Assembly: GCF_040581485.1 (NCBI RefSeq)
Contig: NC_090129.1
Location: forward strand, 34,892,764 to 34,956,763
Source: Linepithema humile
Taxonomy: Eukaryota; Arthropoda; Insecta; Hymenoptera; Formicidae
Direction of reading: 5' to 3'
DNA: 64,000 bases
Made by a program: the position numbers and the translations under genes
In this document: positions 26,901 to 41,900 of the stretch, piece by piece
Layout: the number at the start of each line of letters is the position of its first letter
Position numbering within the stretch: position 1 is the stretch's first letter
Notes under the pieces: model-generated
Databases searched by the model: none
Told to the model about the DNA's origin: nothing
Seen by the model: the letters and a program-made list of their open reading frames with translations, nothing else

Positions 26901-29900
26901 TCTGCCTTACGATAACAAACAAATCATAAATTTTTTATGATTGATTTAGTGACTCAGAATTAGTAGAATGCAATAATATACGTAAGCATGAGTTACTATT
27001 ACGAAATTTCTTTTCATATTATTGAATAAAAATTAACTAAATTCTAAAAGATAGAAAAAAAATTGGAAAAAGTACATTACTTTTTGTTCTTTTTTCCGAC
27101 GCATCTCCATATGATGGAAGCGTCGATAATAAATTATTGCTTAAAAAAAAAGAAACAAGAAAATATTAATATCGATACTCTTTTCGAATTTTTCTCATTT
27201 TTTCATCTCATACATTTGTAACGCTAACAAAAAACATCAATAAACCATTTGACGATGAAAATCCGACTTTATCATTAACTCACGAAACTGTTCGGATCCC
27301 GTTCCCGTGCTTCACGAGGTGCGGTGCGAATCGACAGATAGCTGGCTATAAAACATTATCGACTTTCAACGGTGTATCGGATCGCCACTATACTATCGAC
27401 CGATACTTGCGACTCAAGGTAGACAAGAATTAAGTTAACATTACACCACAGGCAAATTTCATTTCGCTTCGCGATCTATACTACAACTGCGCGCCAATAT
27501 ATCTGAAATATCAAGGACGACCGGAAAATAGCCGCAGATATCTCACTGTGGATGATAAAATATAGAGACAGACGTGCATATAAATATTCGCTTGCTTGAA
27601 AAGCAACATTCAAGCCGAATGTTGTTAAAACTATAATGCATTTACTGCAGGCCAAGTCAGAATCGAAGAAATCGAGTGAATGCAGAAAGTACAACAATAT
27701 GCAGATGTTGTAAACTATTGATTTTTGAAATTCTAATTTTCTCATAATATTTATTCTTCAATAAGCAATGACGAATTCGACAAATCTTTGTTTTCTAGAA
27801 TGAAGAATTTATATAACGGACCATTAGTTCATCACACTCTTTCTTTTCTTCAGAGTTTTATCTGTAAATATTTATATAATTATATCTAAACATTGGAAAA
27901 AAATTTAATTTTTTTTATATAACATCGCAAAATAATGATAACTTGATTTCAAAGAAACTTGGAAGCGGTACTTTCCTTGATTCAAATAAGTTGACGAATG
28001 AAAAAAGGATATAATAATTATGTGTAAATACATATTTGAAATATAATAAATGTTTATCCACACAAATCACAGACGCAAAACAATAAAACAAAGACATCGC
28101 GCAGTAAGAAACGTAATATCGGAATTCTTTAATTAAGCTTCGCACAAACCAATCGACGGTCAATCGAACAAATTCGATGGTTTGCCTTATTACCGACTTG
28201 GCGTTACTACAAGCATATTCGACACAATCATATCCGTTCTTGTCGATTGATCGACACTAACTAGACGGGCGCTGAAGGCGAGTTGAACATTCTACTTGCA
28301 TGTAAAACGGGTTGCTGTTCCACGTGAAAGAGTCTAATGCGAATTCGAGCATGTTAGCAAAATACCTAATTACTCAATGAAATCAGAGCATTTAAAAGTC
28401 GATACAATGTAAAATCAATATAATGTAAAATAAAAGAACTGTGACACGACATTCTTTCGCAACGATAAACGCATAAATGTAATAATTTCAATATCGCTAA
28501 AGAACGATGATAATAATTTTTTTTTTTCAAAATATTTTGGAGATAAACGTACTTCGTCTCTCAGCATAAAGCAAAGTAGTTAATAATAATTCGGCAATTA
28601 CAATTCGTTAATTACGTTTTCAAAAATAAACAATGTGCCAAGAGAAAGGGAGAGAAAGAGAGAGAAATTAAATAATTTATGAAATTGACGTTTCATATTA
28701 TCAACCTATCAATCTATAATATGTTTGATTGAGTTCGACATTAAACATATTATTAACGTTGCAAATTGTTTCAAACAAGTTATTATGAGAAAATTAATTA
28801 AATATAAGTCTTTAATATCAATCTTTTGATCGAAATATTCACAAATTGTTAGATTTTCTATCGACTTGTGGTTCACATTCTTCCATTCTTCATAGAGTAA
28901 CTTACACGTAAAATGACCCGATTACATATTCTACAAATATTAAAACTATCTGCAACATGTTATATATACCGCAGGTATTCTGGTATTTGCGATACGCGAT
29001 CGAACATCCATTTTTATTGAACAAGATGTTCTTTTTCGATCGCTCGGAGATACTTGTTTGGGTCATTTTGCGCACGGTCATACCGTGCACGGATGAATTG
29101 CATCGCAACTCCACGTGAACTATAATTCCACGTATACGAATACTTTCCAAAGCAATAGGAAATAGGATTTGCGCGTCTCGATAACGCCGGTCATATATCG
29201 CGAATAATGACAGTCGAGATAATGATCGCACTATCATCATCTAGTTGTTTTCACCACCACCTCCCCACATCGCCTCGCGTGAAATAATATATTTCGGCCA
29301 GGAAGACGTGAGAACTGCAGTCGACTTATCTCTGCGTTAATTGTCACGGACGCAGCGCTAAAATGCATCAGCAAGGGCCACCGCGGGTGTCCACGCCGCC
29401 GGTACGTCCACTATTGCTCTAAAATCTCTAAGACAACTTTGGAATGCGTAGAGCGTGATTTTACTCTTTAAATGCCAAAAGGAAGAATTACTACACGTAA
29501 TTGCGTCATGCGGACGAGGAAATCGATTGTGCGGAACAAAAGTGAAACTAGACGTTTAATATTGATCGATATAATATTTGAATGAGTACTTTAACACTTG
29601 TTTAAGATATGAGAATCAGTTAATTTACGCTGTTATACCAAATTAGAGTATATTTTGTATTGCGATCTTTAATATGTAGGAGTCGATGAAAGGGTTCATC
29701 AATGGAGCAAAAATAAAGATCTCGTCCGCGCGGCACGATATCGCGTTGAAACTCCGATCTCGGCTCTTGTTGCTCGTTACATTCGTTTCCCTACAATTTT
29801 CTTTAACGAGTTATTTTAGGACATCGTCGGGTCGAAACACCTTTTATTTGCCAATGACATCTAAACTACGCCGTAAAAGAATCTTGATTGCTTAAGATTG

Positions 29901-32900
29901 CGATCTTTACGCAAATTAAAATCCGAATAAAGATGTGTAAATATGTTTAATTGAGTTCGACAGTAAACATATTAACGTTGCAAATTGTTTCATACAAAAG
30001 TTATGAGAAAATTAATTAAATATAAATCTTTAATATCAATCTTTTGATCGAAATTTCATAAATTGTTAGATTTTCTATCATTTCTAAAGGAAAATTTTAT
30101 TCTTCGTTTTATAAGAATTACAGCTAACAGAGCAATTTCTTGTTATAACAAGCAATAGTTCACAAAATGTTGAAATAAACATTAATACGTGATATTGTTT
30201 CTTCAAATATAAAGTTTTCGGTTCAAATTACCGTTGAATATTTCCTTATTCATAGAAAGTCGCATTTAATTATACAATTATTTTATTAAATATGTAACAG
30301 ATATGCCAATATCTCGCAATTCGATTGAAATTGAAAGTCATTTTAGGATTTTTATCTTTTCTTAACATTTGACTCATTTTCGAGACACAAGTGCGTCTCG
30401 ACTCGACGACGTGACGATGACGTGAGAGAGTGTTCAATGTAATTTCATAGCGCACGCTGCGTACTTCACTCCCACGCTTTTCTATTCACGTAGCACGTGC
30501 TCGCATCACGACTGTCATGTGCGTGCCAGATTAAAGACGGAACCGCGATTTCCGGAAAAGCGGTCATAAATGTAATAGTAGCAGTGTAACACGCTATATA
30601 TAACAATAATAATCAAATTTTGATAAATTATTATCGTTTCTAATAAAAAAAAAAACCTCTGAATAATTAATAAACAACTTTTCACCAACAACAACTTCAA
30701 ATGATATATTTAGAGATAAGTGGTCATCGTTAGCAAACAAAGATAATTTACACCTGTCGCGTTTGATATTGATAATTCTTATCCTATTTTCATTCATTAT
30801 TTATGAATTCCAAAAATTGATCATGAGATTCACAGTTAGTGTACACGTGCTCGGTGTAACATTTTAATATTGATCTTTAATAAAAATCTTGTCTGAGTTT
30901 ATTTATTATCCACGAGTTTCAAATTAATATTTGCATCGATACTCCTGATGGATTTAACGCAAATCCACTTATCTCCAAATATGCAGCTGTAATTACAAGC
31001 TGTATTCTCATTAAAAGATGATATTTTATGGAGTTGTTAATTGATAAATAGTGAATAATGAATAATGTTAATTATTAATTGTTACACTGTTGTTGTGTAT
31101 TAATTTCAAAGATTTTAGAAACATTTAATCTAATATCGTGACAGACTGCAACAGTAATACAAAATGTTTTTTATAAAGAAGCTATAAATTGAATTTCGTT
31201 GATGACAAACAGGATGTTTTTAAGTTGTAAATAAAAAAATTATTATTGCAGATTAAAAGATTTTAAAACCGATGATCACGTTTTTTTATGTTCGAAAGTA
31301 AACGATCGTGGCAAATCGAAAAGATGGTACACATGTGACAGTGACATGGATTTAATATTGACAAATCTTGTCTGGCAATAATGAGTCTAAAATTAATTTT
31401 CGCATTTATGTACAATAGACTTGACGCAAATTTGCTTATTAAAAATACAGCTGTGATTACAAGTTTCATTCTCATTCTAAAAATTTAGCACAGTTTTGTG
31501 ACTATTCATAGTCTGTTAATTCGGAAATTGAATTTGACATGTTTTATTTGGTAATCAGAAATTACTGGTTGTAACTGCTTTTGTTTCCAGAATCGCGACG
31601 GTGCTAAAATCGGTCTACAAATAATAAAACATGATTAATTAGCGTAATAATTGAGTTATAATGTGACATCGATAGTTGTGATAGTTTTCTGATAACAGAA
31701 TTATTAGTTTGCAATGACTTGATGATAAAAATTACTTTATGATAAAAATTAATTTATGAATGAATCATTATGCTTCAATAATTTAATTTAATTGCTGTTT
31801 TTATTACCAAGAATTACTGTCGCAACAAACATATCACAATTACGACAAAGCCATAATTATCCCGACAAACTCTAATGCTGCGAACCCCGAATAAGAAGAG
31901 ACAACGTATCGCTTCAGCGTTGTTAGCGCGAGGAGAAAATGCACATTGTTGCACCACGAAGAAAATGGTGAAGCATCCACTCGAACAAGAACGTACCCTC
32001 TGGCAAGCGTCCATAAGAGTACAGAAATAGCATCGCTTGAACGAAAAGCTCTGCATTGGGAAGCACTAAAAATATTTCGCGTGGGCTGCACGACTGATTT
32101 AGAAAGAAATGAGCGATCTAATTTCGCGAACTATCGGGAGTACCTTGCGTAACATAGTTGAAGACTCGCGTTCAAGGTTACTCGGAAAATTTTCCGCCGT
32201 CGTCATCCGGAAATCACTGAATCTAGGAAAGATGTTCGAACAACACAAAGCTATCTAAATAAAGTTTGAGAGAAAGTGCCGATTTTTACATTTTGCATTG
32301 TTCGAATGATTTTCTGTCAACTGCATGAAACGGCATGTCAATGTCCAACACCGATAGAACAGATCTCTGTATGCACCTTTTTTATTGTTTTCATAGGGCT
32401 GTTTCTGATTATATTGATGTATCAGCTTTGATTTCAAATCTTTAATTGTTAATTGATATGCGAATGAGAAATGGGAAATAAATATACATGTTCACAAAAG
32501 CGTGCGAAAACATTAGGAAGTCAGATAAATTTGGCGGGCAATCGAATCTTTGGGAAACTGTGTAGCCAAAAACATCAAAAATGAAATTTGCAGCATGTAT
32601 TTCTGCAACACTCAATATAACAAATTTTATGTCGAGCAAAGTTACGTATGCACGTCGACGCTGTTTTTGATGCTTCAAAATGCGATCTAATGTGGCAGCG
32701 ATCAATTTTTGCAATTCAGTTATCATGTTCACAGTTCAATTATATTCGAAGTAATATGACGTGATGTAACAATACATTTCATGTTGCGAAACGTTCCTTT
32801 TATTTTGTAACGCAGATCAGTGTTTGATCGCGTGACGAGGATTATGTGGTGGAGTTACACGTTCGGGATGGGACACATTTTTTCTAATTCTGTGATCGCT

Positions 32901-35900
32901 AAAGAGTGGACGTAAAAATCAAACAGATTATGCGAATCGCGAGTTTTGTCTATCTAAAATTGCTGAAGTTTAATGCGCAAAAGCGTTATCTCTAATTTTT
33001 TTCAATTCGAACGCCTACGTTATGTTTGGCGAAATCATGCGTGAAAAAACTTCAGCTGATATTTAACACGGAAGTGTTTTTCGACAACATTATCCCTTGG
33101 TCAACAGTCAAAGTCGAGTGGCCATACTGCAGTTGACTTAATCGATCGACCATATCGCGATTGAAATTACGTATGAATTTGTGGGACACTAAACATGCCC
33201 AGAAAAGTGCCTACAAAACTCACGTATATATACGATATATTAGTTAACTACTATTTTCAATTTCCGCAGAAAAATGTTGTTAATTATATACAGGGTGGTC
33301 GTACATTGCTTTTTCATGCTTCCCTTGTTAAGTTTGCTATTTTATTTTTTTTTAAATCGGTTAATTAACAAAAATCAATTTTTTTGTTTTAAGCCAATAA
33401 AAAATTTCTAATTAAGAAAACACTACTATAAAATGTTTTCATCATAAGTGGCTATTATTTCTTATTTTTACTATTGCGAGATAAATAACTTTTGAGAGAA
33501 ATAAAAGAGAAAATTCCGGACAAACGCAAAAATCGTCCTAAATATCGCCATTGTTACGGAAGTCCGTTAGAGTGTGTCTCTAATGGTTGACTAATAGTCG
33601 AGATAGAAAACCATAATACCGCGTCAAAGGTCAAGAACACTCCATTAAACTAGATACATTATCCTAATGTGATAATTGAATTACGCGACCTATTTTCCAA
33701 ATTTAATATAGCTTTAGAATAATTTTTTCCTTTCTAAACGAACAGATAAGGAAATATCAGATAAGGAAATATCAGATGGCTCATTGAAAGAATTACATTA
33801 TTGATTTTTTTACGTCCGTGACAACGGTGTGTTTAGATTATTTTCAGTTAAAAAAAATCGTAAATGTTTTTATGTAAGAAATATCAAACATTCAATATAA
33901 AACCTTCCATACTGACCGTAGAAAAAATCTAAAGAATGCAATACTGCAAATTATCTGTTTTACGTAATAACAGACGATATAATTCGTCAATCGTTTTTCG
34001 CAAGTTGATAAATAAATATATCAAAACTTTTGTGTATAATCCGACATTACGTCAAATGGTTTTCCGCCGAAACGTCAGAGTTCATATCATAACGTGTATG
34101 ATATGAACTTTATATCCCACGTTAGAGACACGTGATGACAGCGGGATAAACAGACGATTTTTCGACACAATAGTTACACTAACATGATGAAAAGAGCATC
34201 GCTCTCACGCGCCTACACAAAGGATGATTTATATTTCACGCTAACTAAACATGGAAATTCGCTTCTAGAACGATTTTTATATTTGTTTCTTGCTCGACGC
34301 AATGTTCCGCTACAACGTCCAGCCTTCGAGCTGAATGCCGTAAAATTTAATAACACCTTGTTTCTAATAGAAGAAATACAAATCAGCTTTGGGTGTCTAT
34401 TTAATTGATTTTATCATACCGACTTATTCTCAGTTTTGCGATAAAATACGCGAAAACAGAATTACGCTAAAACTCAAAGTTTCACATTGGTGCGAAATGA
34501 TAAGAAGATTTGCGACTTTTTATCAGTTGCAAGTTAATTTGTTACATAATTGTACTCGACACGAGCACAATTATGAATGTAAAAAGAATGTTCCCGTGAA
34601 AAAGATAACATTGAGAAAATTAATTAATATTACATTATAATTAATTTTTTATGTAAATATTTGTATTTAAAAATGCAAAGTTTAAATGCCGAAATAAGAG
34701 ATTACTATCGATGTAACTGTTTATATAGTTTATATAATTCTGCACTTTAATAGTGTATCAACATTCACTTTAAATTACTTCAGAATTAAATTTTAATTGA
34801 TATAAATATTTTTCTGAATTTATGATTAAAATGTTTATCGAGTATAAAGATAATAAAGAAAAAAAGACATAATTAGAATAATTTTATATAAATCTTCGAT
34901 TTCCTCTTTTCATTATCTTATGAGAAAATTGTATAGAGAAAAATGCAATTTATGATAATCTCTGACATACCTTTTTAATATACAAGAGTATGAGAGTTAT
35001 AAATCATTAAGCGCTGGCTTACTAGCTATTTGGCCTTTAACAACATATTTCGGCAACTCATTTAAGTTACCTCCAGAAATTAATGGCATTATACCATGAT
35101 CTAACCCTTGACCTACCGCTAAATCGATACAAACATCACGTAAAATTCATCTTTATTTGGATTACTTGATTTACAAGCAATCTTAGCGTTAGAATGGTTG
35201 AAGTTAGAGTCACTTCATATTGCACTAAATTGTCCGCGAAAAAGCAAACTCTCTTGTGAGAGTGCAAGATAAATAAATTTTAAAATATGAGAAAAAAATA
35301 TTAAAAAATTAATGTGCAAAAATCTTTATTTTCGAAAATCAATTAGATCGGATAAGTTTGTAAATTGCTAAATTTTAGATTGTGGGTTGTATGATTGCTC
35401 ATTATTTTAAAATATGATAATTTCGATCGGTTTTCGATGAGGAAAGCTCTCTCATCACGTAATGTTCTGTGTAACGAGAGAAAATACACACACAAATGTC
35501 GCGAGTTATTCGCAATTGCTTAGTAATGAAGTTCAAGGCAGGTTATCAATCTTTAAGGATAAAAAGTCATCTAATCTCCGGGACACCATCACAGCTTTAT
35601 TCCCTACTACTGGCTTTTTGTTATTGGCGGATTTGATAATCGTCACGTTCTTTATTTCTTTCTCTGTTGCGTTGATCGTCAATACGCATAAATCACCCTC
35701 TATATGTGATTTTCTTCTCCCCTCTAATGTACTTTTAACGCGATTTCTGATAAACGGACACAGTATAAGTAGTCCAACTTTGATGTTTCAACCTTTTAAG
35801 TAAACAGCGAAGCAAGTAAACAGACGTTTGTTCCTTAGTGACGGTAACGCGATTTTATATATCTTATTTGCTTTTGCATCGCTTTTATCTACTTTCATTA

Positions 35901-38900
35901 CCATTTTCAATTTTATATCTGATGTTCTTTGAGTGTATAATTCTAATCCACGAGTGCATTTCATCAAATTAGTCTTTTGGACAACAATTTCGTCTTTGAT
36001 GAGCGAGATTGCGTTTTACTTTTGCTTATAATTAGTGATTTCAGGAATTACAATGAAATACAAGTGGTTTAGTGAGATTGAAGCAATTACATCTTAAAAG
36101 ATAAAACTTCGTAGAAGCACAGAAAGATTTTTACAATTTTTCTTTACAATTTTCTATAAATCTTTTTTTAAAATTATTATAAATAATATGCAATCTAAAT
36201 ATTCTTAACAATTGCATATTTTAAAATGTGATATATTTTTTAATAAGTGAAGCAATTAACTTTTCTGATACTTCCGTAAAAAAATTTTCCTTGTCGATCA
36301 TATTAATATCTTATATAATCAATTTTATTATATTTTCCAATTTTCTATAATTAAAGTATTTTCTGAACAGTAACACGAAAAAGAGAAAAAAGAATTCTAA
36401 TTATCAAACATTCTAATTATCAAATGTTATTCAGAAATAAATTTCGAAACTTTGATTTTGGAAGTTTAATTTGAGTCTTCTTATAATTCTCGGAGCAAAT
36501 TGTTGTTTTCTGCTTGAGATTCCCTTGTTAGGCTATTTGCTACGCGCGGAACTTTATCGCAAAAAGAGAGAGAGCAAACAGTTCAAGTCCGGTAATGTCC
36601 AGTTAGGCTCCTCTCTTCCGGCTTTTTCCGGTTTCAACTCGCGTATTTTTAATCATTATTACAAAATATATCTAATATATTTTTTTTGTAAAAAGCTTAA
36701 TATCCGAGAAAGTCTTGTGTAATTTTCCTAATTTTAAATTAATTGCAGTTGTATTCTTCCACAATAAAATTTTTAAAAAATAAAAGTGAAAAATATATAT
36801 TCTGAATTAATATTCTACCATCACACAATTGCTTTCTCCTAAAAAAATCTTTTTCGTCAATACATGCCAATACATATCAATACTTCCACCTGTTTGAATG
36901 AGCATTTTGCAGCTTCGACTTATGCAAACTTGAAAAACGTAAAATTTGCCTAACATCCGTCTATCTATATTAAACGAGTCATAATTCTATATTTCAGGAG
37001 CGCAGCGTTCTCCCCAAATATTACACGAAGGTGTCCCCGATTATCAGACCTTCACCTTCCGGTTCGGGGACAACTTTGGACTGTTCGTCAAACACTACCC
37101 TCGTGGCGAGTACCAGTCCATTCAACAGCCAAACCGCTCTCATCGTCGAGAAAAAATACTTCTCTGGCGACAACAGCAAGACATCCAACCATTACTATGC
37201 CGAAAATTTGAGAAACAATCATCAAAAAGCCCTAAACGGATCGCGGATTTACAATCCACTAGACAAAGGCCAGGACGTCGATTACAAGCAGCTCGATCCG
37301 CTTCTATCGAACGAGCAGAAACCGGACATCAAGATCTCCATGGATGCCGAGGACGTGAAACCGCCCAAGGACCCGCAGGAATCCATCCGACACACAGAAT
37401 TCCAAAAGGAACCCAAGCCGTCTCCGATGCGATTTACTACCCAGGTGAATTTCTAATATTTTTCTAATCGCGATCTAATAGTTTTCGTATATTTTATGCA
37501 TAGGATTTTAGGGAGTGGATTCTTGAATCAATTCAGAATTGATTATGTTTTCACATTGAGCAAAAAATTCTTATGCTGATGATAGTATATAATATTACTA
37601 ATCAAGATAATTAATTAAAATTTTAAATTAGCTATTTCGTTATATTTATAACGTTCGAAACAATTAAACAATTTTTTTCTGTCAATGTGCATTCAGTCTA
37701 ATCATCGCGCGCTATCTGCACGCGTGTTACGCGGATCAAAATGATCTGAACAAGAATAATTGCGCAAGAACAAGAGAGAACAAATGGAGAGCAGACGCAG
37801 CCCTATAACGAATATATCTTGCATAATAGCTTGCATAACGCTAAAGTCTGCATTGTTCTCGTTTTGACATTGACGTTCATAGCTGATGGCTCCACGGGCG
37901 TCGCTCATAAATTATTTATTATAACTGAACCGCAAATTTTCATCTCCCTCAATAAAATAAAATAAAATCAATTTTAGATATTGAAAAAAAGATGCAAAGT
38001 CGTATGCGATGCAATAGCAATTCACTGGCTGTAATTGGTATCCATTAAAGAGATACCAATCTCTTTAATAATGAGAATTCTTGTTACAAACGTTTTTCAA
38101 CTATTCAGCTATCAAAGGTTTTTATCACTAGCAACTCTTCGTGCAAAAATAAATTTTTGAAACGATAAAACTTCACAGTTTTATCTCCTTAAATTAATTG
38201 TGTTCAAAATTTGTTTTTTATATCTTTGCATGTGTATTAGAAATTGTATTAATTAGAATGTGTATTTAAATACTTATAATTGTTTATGTGTTTATATAAT
38301 TAATTTAATATTCCTTAAAAAATATAAGAAAAAATATTAAGTGGCTAAATTTAGCTCGATGAAATAATATTCTACGCCGCGAAGCAGTGAATATTCATGT
38401 ACAAAATCATCCTTTGTTATCAAACGCATATCTTCGTTAGATATTAAAAGCAAGTGTGGCTGCATTTGTCTAGTTCTCTTATTAAAATGACTTAATGAGC
38501 TATCAATACGAATATTACGTATCGGCATTAATTACACGGATAATCGAGATAAAATGATACGGTTTAAACGTTTAAATTCATAAGTAAAGTGACGAGCATA
38601 AAGACAAAAAATACCTTTATATTAGAGCTACATTGGGGCATTCGACGTTTACTTCGAATCGTAAAAGTTATTTGTTCTTAAATATTCTGTTTCTAATATC
38701 TGATATGATTTTGCACCGTTATATTTAATCCGTGATATTCTATAAAGACAGCAAAATGCGAATGTACTTTCTCGCCGTTATTTTGTTAGCAAACGGCGAA
38801 GTGATGTAAATTTTTCGGGATATAAAAAAATACGTTTTGCAATACAATCCTTGATAACATCGTGTTACAAAATATCTAAAGTTTTAATGATATCATACTT

Positions 38901-41900
38901 TTCATGTCGAAAGACTGTTCTTTCGAGTTTCAAAGGTGCTCCAAAACATTTAATTACGCAAAGACGTGTGTATTCGTCCTCCCCTCCATTCTACCCTAAG
39001 TGCGGAATTGGAGCGTATCGCTTTGGAAAGGCGCGAATAAATTGACGTATGTGCTGATCATCACATACGTCGGAGTATAATAATCTATTCTGAAGGATGG
39101 ATCGACGTGTGAGGGGAAGGGATGGCCGGCCCCCAGCATCGCTCCCTATATAAGACGTGAACCACCCGGCGCGGTCCACGAGTATCAATAGCTTATATTA
39201 CACCGTGACACCAAAAACTTCCATTCGCGTCAGTGTGAAATCGATACGCAGATCATTGATCACCAATTAAATCGAGTCGGTATCGAAGTCGTGATCGCGA
39301 CTGATAGTCGCTTGACGCGGGAGAATAAGTCTCTATCCTGACGAGGTTCGATCGTCGAAGGGGGTTTTAGTTATTCGATTTTTTTTTCTTACAATCGTGC
39401 GTTGTTACAATCTGATCAGTTACCTTTTTCGACTTATTCGCAATCATGAAGATTCTCCTGCGAGCAGACACTCATGTAAACATTCAGCTGCCGGAAAACG
39501 CGCCGGCAGCCAAATGCACGTTATCTCAGGTAGAAAGCCTATTTAGATAAAAATTTTATTTTCTCTAAAATCGTTGAAGATTTTTTTTTTTTTTTAACTT
39601 TTCTACTTCACGAAAGTTTGTGTGAAAAGTACTAAACGTTCTGTGTTCTAAAAAATGCTCCAATAATTGAAAGTTTTATTTGAAGCTCAAATCTCACGGA
39701 AAGAGAGAGAGAAATTACGGATCGTTGTGCAATACGCAGTGCTTGGAAATTATTTCCTACTTAAAAAAATATAGAATAATTTTTTTCGGCTGGTTACACA
39801 GTTTTTTGAAAAGTTTTAAATATTAAAGTAACGAGCGGATCATTATTAGTTTCATTGATTTCGTTTTAATTGATTTCGTGAAACAAGTATTTGCGGTAAC
39901 GCTCGCAGCTAATTGTTGCAAAAACTATATTCTAATCGATAATATTATAGCCAAATAAACGCAAGTTACTTTTATATTGAAAATAATTTTTCTCGAAAAC
40001 TATGCAATCAATGAAAAAAAATTTATCCTATATTTTTTTATTTCTTTTTTCGCGAAAAATCATAAATTTGCTAAAATGACATTTCCAATGCGATCGTGAA
40101 TCGCAAGATTTTTAATATAATTTCAATGACGCAAATCCTACAATTGATCAAATAAATCAATAAGTTGATCTCGATATTCTTCGATATCGCAATATAGATT
40201 CTATATAAGTAAACAGCGACTGGAGACAGAAAATATATTCTACTATCGATTTATAATTCGCATCTTTACATACTTTACGCTGATTTTACAATCACAATTT
40301 TCAACATTATTAAATATATTTAAAGAATCTAAAAATTCACATTCTACACATTCCATAAATTTAACTGGGTTTTTTTGTTTGTTTTCAGATATTGGCCGCA
40401 TTATCCGTGTCGCTGGGTTCGATGGTGATTGGTTATGCAAGTTCCTACACATCGCCGGGATTAGTGTCTATGCGTGATAATGCCACCGCGAGCTTCGAAG
40501 TCAGCAAGCAAATGGTAATTATAATACAACTGCTGACATTTTTATGGTTCACTTTATTAACTACTGTCCGATTGTGAAAATCATGAAGACACCTGCGTCG
40601 TATACCGCGTCATCGTCTTATCCATTGAATATGCTATTGTAAATGTGCGAAGGCTATTTAAAGAGAAGCAATTTCCACAAACGTGCCCGGATAATACATC
40701 GCAATCTCGTGTATCTGACCGTGAAACCGCACGAGGACTTGATCCTGTCGAACATGAGCAGAATATAAAGGTTGTGAGATTCATAAAGCATCCGAGCACG
40801 TTTGTTTGAACGTCTGCCGATTACACGCGAGCCCATACATACGATAGCGTATTCGCGGCTCGTATCTTTGTGGAATCAACGAATTTTTTTCTACACATTT
40901 CATATTTACTTATATCTTCTGACTGAAGAGACTTGTCTCATTCTATCCATGATATCTTATTATTACATATCTAAAGTTGTATGTGTACATATAACACTTT
41001 ACTTCTTTTACCGCGTCTATTAAAGTCACGAATGAATGTTACGATCGCGCCCAATTTAAATGGTCGGTTTAAAGACATCTTAATGAAATTTATGATGTCA
41101 AAGAAAAATAAAAAAGAATTGTTTATTGACGGCACATTGTAGTAGTCCAAGTGGAAGTTAAAGCAATACGGCTGATAAATAGCATAATGCGTCAAATGGA
41201 AATTATCGCGATCTTCGCAAACATATGTAAAGGTACGACCTTCGTTATTCGAAGGGTCAATGGATGATTAAAAGGTTTAACCTCAAGTGCGTCATTGGCA
41301 TGTGGTCAGGGGCACGATGACCTGATTGCAATCGTATTAGTTAAGGAGCCGTTGTGCCTCAGTGGCCGCGAAGGCGATTGGCTATTGTGTCGGACACACC
41401 GACTTTGTCGTAAAGGCCCGTCACGAAGTCGGAAATTAATTCTAAATACGTGCGCGAACGTGAATAACACGCTTCCGCATACGCGCGCGTTCAGAAGCGA
41501 GCAAAGGCATCAAGCTTTAAACGAGTCACGTCTCAAATTTAACTTCGAGATATATATTATATATATTTTTTTTAATAATAAATATAAAGAGAGAAAAATA
41601 GAAATAGAAATCAAATTTTTGATTGTTTGAACATGTTGAAATAATTATTCAAAAAGAAGTACATACATTTCACTAATATTATATTATAAAAAAATAATTT
41701 TTTATGTATTAAGAATATTCTCTAATAATTCTAAATTATTTTTCTAAATTTTAAATTATATTTTATATTTTATATAAATTATATTTTATATAAAAATTTT
41801 TTTATAATTTTATAAAATAGTTTAAATAATTATTTATTATTATTTTTGTATTACGTTTTAAAATTTATTATTTAAATTATCGCGAATAGGGAGTACTATG

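Larger units (their letters stand above)
30080..36997. other. Intronic DNA between Tret1 exon 1b and exon 2
   Basis: This is AT-rich sequence. Apart from the diverged duplication near 30.9/31.4 kb, a hairpin at 34,079 and a mildly GC-rich patch at 31.85-32.2 kb with no recognisable product, I see nothing that I can support. Confidence 0.5.

Noticed and set aside
33290..33310. TATACAGGGTGGTCGTACAT, resembling a transposon terminus
   Set aside because: Only one end-like motif is seen, with no matching partner end or target duplication.
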